Source: Takifugu bimaculatus
Lineage: Eukaryota > Chordata > Actinopteri > Tetraodontiformes > Tetraodontidae
Assembly: GCA_004026145.2 (NCBI GenBank)
Contig: CP034989.1
Location: forward strand, 3,424,134-3,488,133
Length of the DNA: 64,000 nucleotides
Reading direction: 5' to 3'
Positions within the stretch are counted from its first letter, which is position 1, and each line of letters opens with the position of its first letter. A program made the position numbers and the translations under genes. The notes below the pieces were generated by a model, which ran no database searches, was not told where the DNA came from, and saw nothing but the letters and a program-made list of their open reading frames with translations. Positions 60,778 through 64,000 of this stretch are shown piece by piece.

Positions 60778-63700
60778 TTAGGGTCCTTGTTCTGGTGTTT
60801 TATTCAGAAGCCTGTTGTTGGCTGAGGCGGGAGGGAAACATATGCCGACAGGATGGGGGACAGCGAGGGTGGCCAAGCGGCCGCCATTTTGGAGGTGACC
60901 TACTTTTTGTCAATGAAAAGAGGCAGGAAGTGGATGCGCGGCGAGTTAAGCGTGGCGCCATTTGTCCCTGTAGATCGCAAATAATACAAAGCCTCCCCCC
61001 CCCCCCCCCCCGACATCCCCCAGGTGAGAACGATGCTTTTACATTACGCCCTGTCTGCTCTGCTCAACGCGCACGTCAGGGACGCTAACCGAAGCATTTG
61101 TCGGGATTTGCACTTAGCGGCGAACTGACGCTCACGACCATAATCGTATCGCTGGAAACTGTCACCGCCTCCTGAAGGCTCCATCGCCGAACCGATGATG
61201 AGCGTCGCCCTCCGCCATCGACTCGGCGCCCTCAGTGAGAAAACTCGAAATCAACGGCTCAGTGTCAAAGAGGAGGCGGAAAAGGGGGGGGGGGCATCGA
61301 TAGCATTCCAGGGTAAAAGGCAACAATCAATATGCACAACACTCAAGATAAAGGGGTGACGGGAGGGGGGGGGATCTGACTCCGATTGCTATTAAGTCAT
61401 GAGTCAATCGGGCACCTGAAGGTAAAGAGGCCCTATAGGAGCCGAAGAGCATTATCTTTGGATTGCAGCTGGGATTGGATTTTCATTTGGAGTGGAGAGA
61501 ACTTCTCTGAACCACCTTTAATATGGACAAATGGCTCTCATCATCTCCTCTGTACTGAAGACCAGTTAGCACAGAGCGCCTTCTGCAAGGGAAAATCTGA
61601 TTGAAGAGGACTCTCCATCTCTGTCCTTTGTCCCCCCCACCACTGTTACACACCAGGGAGCGCAGCCTGGAGAATACAGGGATGCACACTTCAATTTAGC
61701 GGGCATGAATAAACAATGGGGGCTCCACGTGCGGCAGGAGCTTTTCCCCGGCGGCGCTCGCTGGCGTCCTCCGCCGCTGATAAACTGCCGCACATGTGAA
61801 AGTGACGCTCGCTCGGCGGGGTATGATACCCAGCCCCGGGTTTGTGGGTGAGCATGGGGAGCTTCACAGGCACAGATACACGTGGATGGGGGGGGGGGGT
61901 CACGAACACTCTCTTTAGATTCTTCAGAGCACTGAGATGGAAACAAAGTGTTCCAGTGGTGGATCCTCCCTGGGCGCACAAATTAGGATAAAAGAGTCAA
62001 CATGAGTTAGATGAGCCTGTACGGGCCGTGCACGTGCGCTGCTGTGTGTGTCTGTGTGTAAACTGCCCCCCCCCCTTCCCCATCAGTCCTGGCTGCTTTA
62101 ATTCAGAGGGTTTAGATAATGAGAACGTTATCTGCGGCCCCTCCGAGGCGCCGCGCTCTGATTGAATGGGAGCAGAGTGTAACGGATGAGACGGCCGATA
62201 GCGGGCCATCTAGGTTACGGCCTGGCACGCCGGCGGGGAGGTGGAGGGGGACACGGATGGCGCTGGCGGGGGTACCTGTGACAAAATGGGAGGGTTGCGA
62301 CGGGGAACAGGACGACATGTTTGGGTTTGGATTAGTGAGCATCTTTAAATTCGCCCTCTCGCTCACGGTTTACTTACCTCAAGGTGGGAATTAATTAGAT
62401 TAATCAAATTAATTAAAGCAAACTGGCACAGACTCCATTTCTGGGTTAAAGGCGCAGTCGTTCCACATTATTCCATGTTATTCCACGTTTCCTCCGCGGT
62501 GCACCTGGAGATCAGGTGAACTCAGCAGTAACTGTGCGACTCACTCCGGGTGGTTTTAAGGGAACCGTTGAGTCATAACAGTTGAATAAGTAATAGACCT
62601 CTAAAGTCCAAGTATCACTCTTGAATGGCTAATTACGCTCCCTTTGCTGCCTCCTTTTCTCTGCAATCAATTGGATATTTTTCAGGCCTCTCAGGTTCGC
62701 AAAGAAAGAAAAGGTTCTTAGAAAAATCTCAACCAAATCTCGGATTTAATCCCGTCAGCGCAGCCGAGCCAGAACAGAGGGGAGATCTGAGGATAACGGA
62801 GGAGTCCGACATCAAACCAGGAGATTTTTCGCAGGCTAACGTCATTTTTTGGGGGGATTCATTTCAGTTATTTAAGGTGCTCAAAAAAAGTGGGCCAAAT
62901 GAAAAATATTGCAGCAGGGAAACCGAAATAAAGCGTTAATTTGAGTCGCGGAGGACAACGTCACGAATGGAGACTTCTTAAAAGGATGGTTGGTTTAGAA
63001 ACATGTGACTAGTTCAGGTAAAGCACACCACATTAAATATGGGCTTCGTGAAAGGTTTCATTCATACACTTAATATGAGCGTTCAACACACCTGCAATAA
63101 TGGAAAGCTTTCTCTCTTCTTATGCGTTATGGATACCCTGCGAATGAGCCCCTGAGGGCTGGAGCTTCATTGTGTTTGCACACTGAGAGGCTCCCACAGA
63201 AAAAAAAGGTCAGTAATAAAACATTTTCCAGTGAATAAAGCCTGCGGTTGAGCTCCTGTCCAACCACCCTACCCTAGATACCCAAAGTGAGGCACAAATA
63301 TGGTTATAATGCGTCAGAAAAGAAGAGTTTTATTTCCGACGTAGACTGTATCAGCTAGTTTTCTAATCAGTGTGGAGTGACTGCCTGGATGAGCACCACC
63401 GCAGCGCGGTTTTATTGCGCTGCCGTTAGCTGCAGACACTCCGCTGGTTCGATACAAAGAGGTCAATACGAGCTCTAAGCTAAGTGGCTGGAGACAGCGT
63501 CCTCACACACACCTTAAAACTAGCTTCTAACTTGAAAGATAGCTGCTTTAAACAGAAGGAAGCAATAAAGAGTGCTCGGCCCGTCGTTAGTGATGTTAAA
63601 GCTCCTGAACATGTCGCTAACGCGCATTAGCAAAATGGTTGCCCTGACAATGAAATTAACCAGCGCCAACTTTGCGATACGTAATATTCAGGCAGGCTCT

Positions 63701-64000
63701 GTTCTTCTCTTTGGTCTTCTGGAATCAAAGAATTCAAAGCACGAACGGCTCCGTCTCTCTCTGGGAGGAGCAGGTGATTGTTGCCACGTGTGGTTGTGGG
63801 TCCGTATCTCAGCCCGGACGTCGTCGTTTCTCTGAGGTGGATCGATGCAGAAGGCCCGCTGTTGCAGCTGCTGACGCCACCAGCCAGGGACGGACGGATG
63901 GACGGGCACAGGGACGGAGGGGCGGCAGCTCTCCGCAAAATGATCTGCCACTCGGAACGAGAGGCCACGCGGCGGGACGGCCGCCGGCGTCAATTTATCA
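60778..64000. other. Intergenic, no gene recognised
   Basis: The final 3.2 kb has C- and G-runs (60995-61011, about 61889-61899), a homeodomain-rich AT cluster at 62389-62417, and no coding exon or RNA gene that I can support. Confidence 0.6.
62389..62417. promoter_or_regulatory. Dense homeodomain-site cluster incl. TAATCAAATTA
   Basis: Within 29 bases lie five to six TAAT/ATTA cores. They include ttaattag, the palindrome gattaatc and taatcaaatta, which fits the P3 (TAAT-N3-ATTA) site of paired-class homeodomain dimers. Function is inferred. Confidence 0.35.

Noticed and set aside
1..64000. mir-129 hairpin and LRRC4 coding exon, both known neighbours of SND1 in human
   Set aside because: I scanned both strands for the mir-129 mature pattern and for a long single-exon LRRC4 frame. 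Neither is present, so they must lie outside the window or elsewhere.

Overview
The window looks like a ray-finned (probably percomorph) fish genome. It holds vertebrate-style exons with GT/AG introns, many (CA/GT)n microsatellites and poly-G tracts, and fragments of repeats typical of teleosts. No bacterial operons, phage genes or CRISPR arrays are visible. The organism call rests on these traits and on one gene, not on a database search.

Region 1 (1 to about 15,120, + strand) is the 3' end of snd1 (Tudor-SN / p100; staphylococcal nuclease and Tudor domain containing 1). Six coding exons (4233-4356, 5129-5198, 6659-6772, 8182-8385, 13749-13793, 14336-14401) splice in frame to 206 residues plus a TAA stop. 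They match the C-terminal Tudor/SN5 module of the 910-residue human protein at about residues 705-910, and all five Tudor aromatic-cage residues are kept. A 3' UTR of about 0.7 kb ends near an ATTAAA signal at 15099-15104. Upstream exons lie outside the window.

Region 2 (about 15,121-64,000) has no gene I can support. It is a non-coding stretch of almost 49 kb with scattered microsatellites and transposon remnants. The most structured item is a compound element at 15750-16393. It has terminal inverted repeats, a perfect 56-bp inverted repeat, three exact 26-bp tandem copies in the loop, two tRNA-promoter-like modules facing each other, and a perfect 36-bp direct repeat. Other repeats are a (CA)n-flanked interspersed repeat (48250-48534), a retroposon-like tail (45626-45763), a decayed hAT transposase (about 52133-52860) and a hAT-like end (about 31180-31250).

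Candidate regulatory motifs in the desert include three overlapping nuclear-receptor half-sites at 33796-33815, a CTCF-like core at 41627-41640, octamer/CRE motifs at 60081-60134 and a dense homeodomain cluster at 62389-62417. These are motif matches only. The desert could hold long-range enhancers for genes on either side, but sequence alone cannot show this. I found no convincing new multi-gene system; the compound inverted element is the best candidate for something undescribed.
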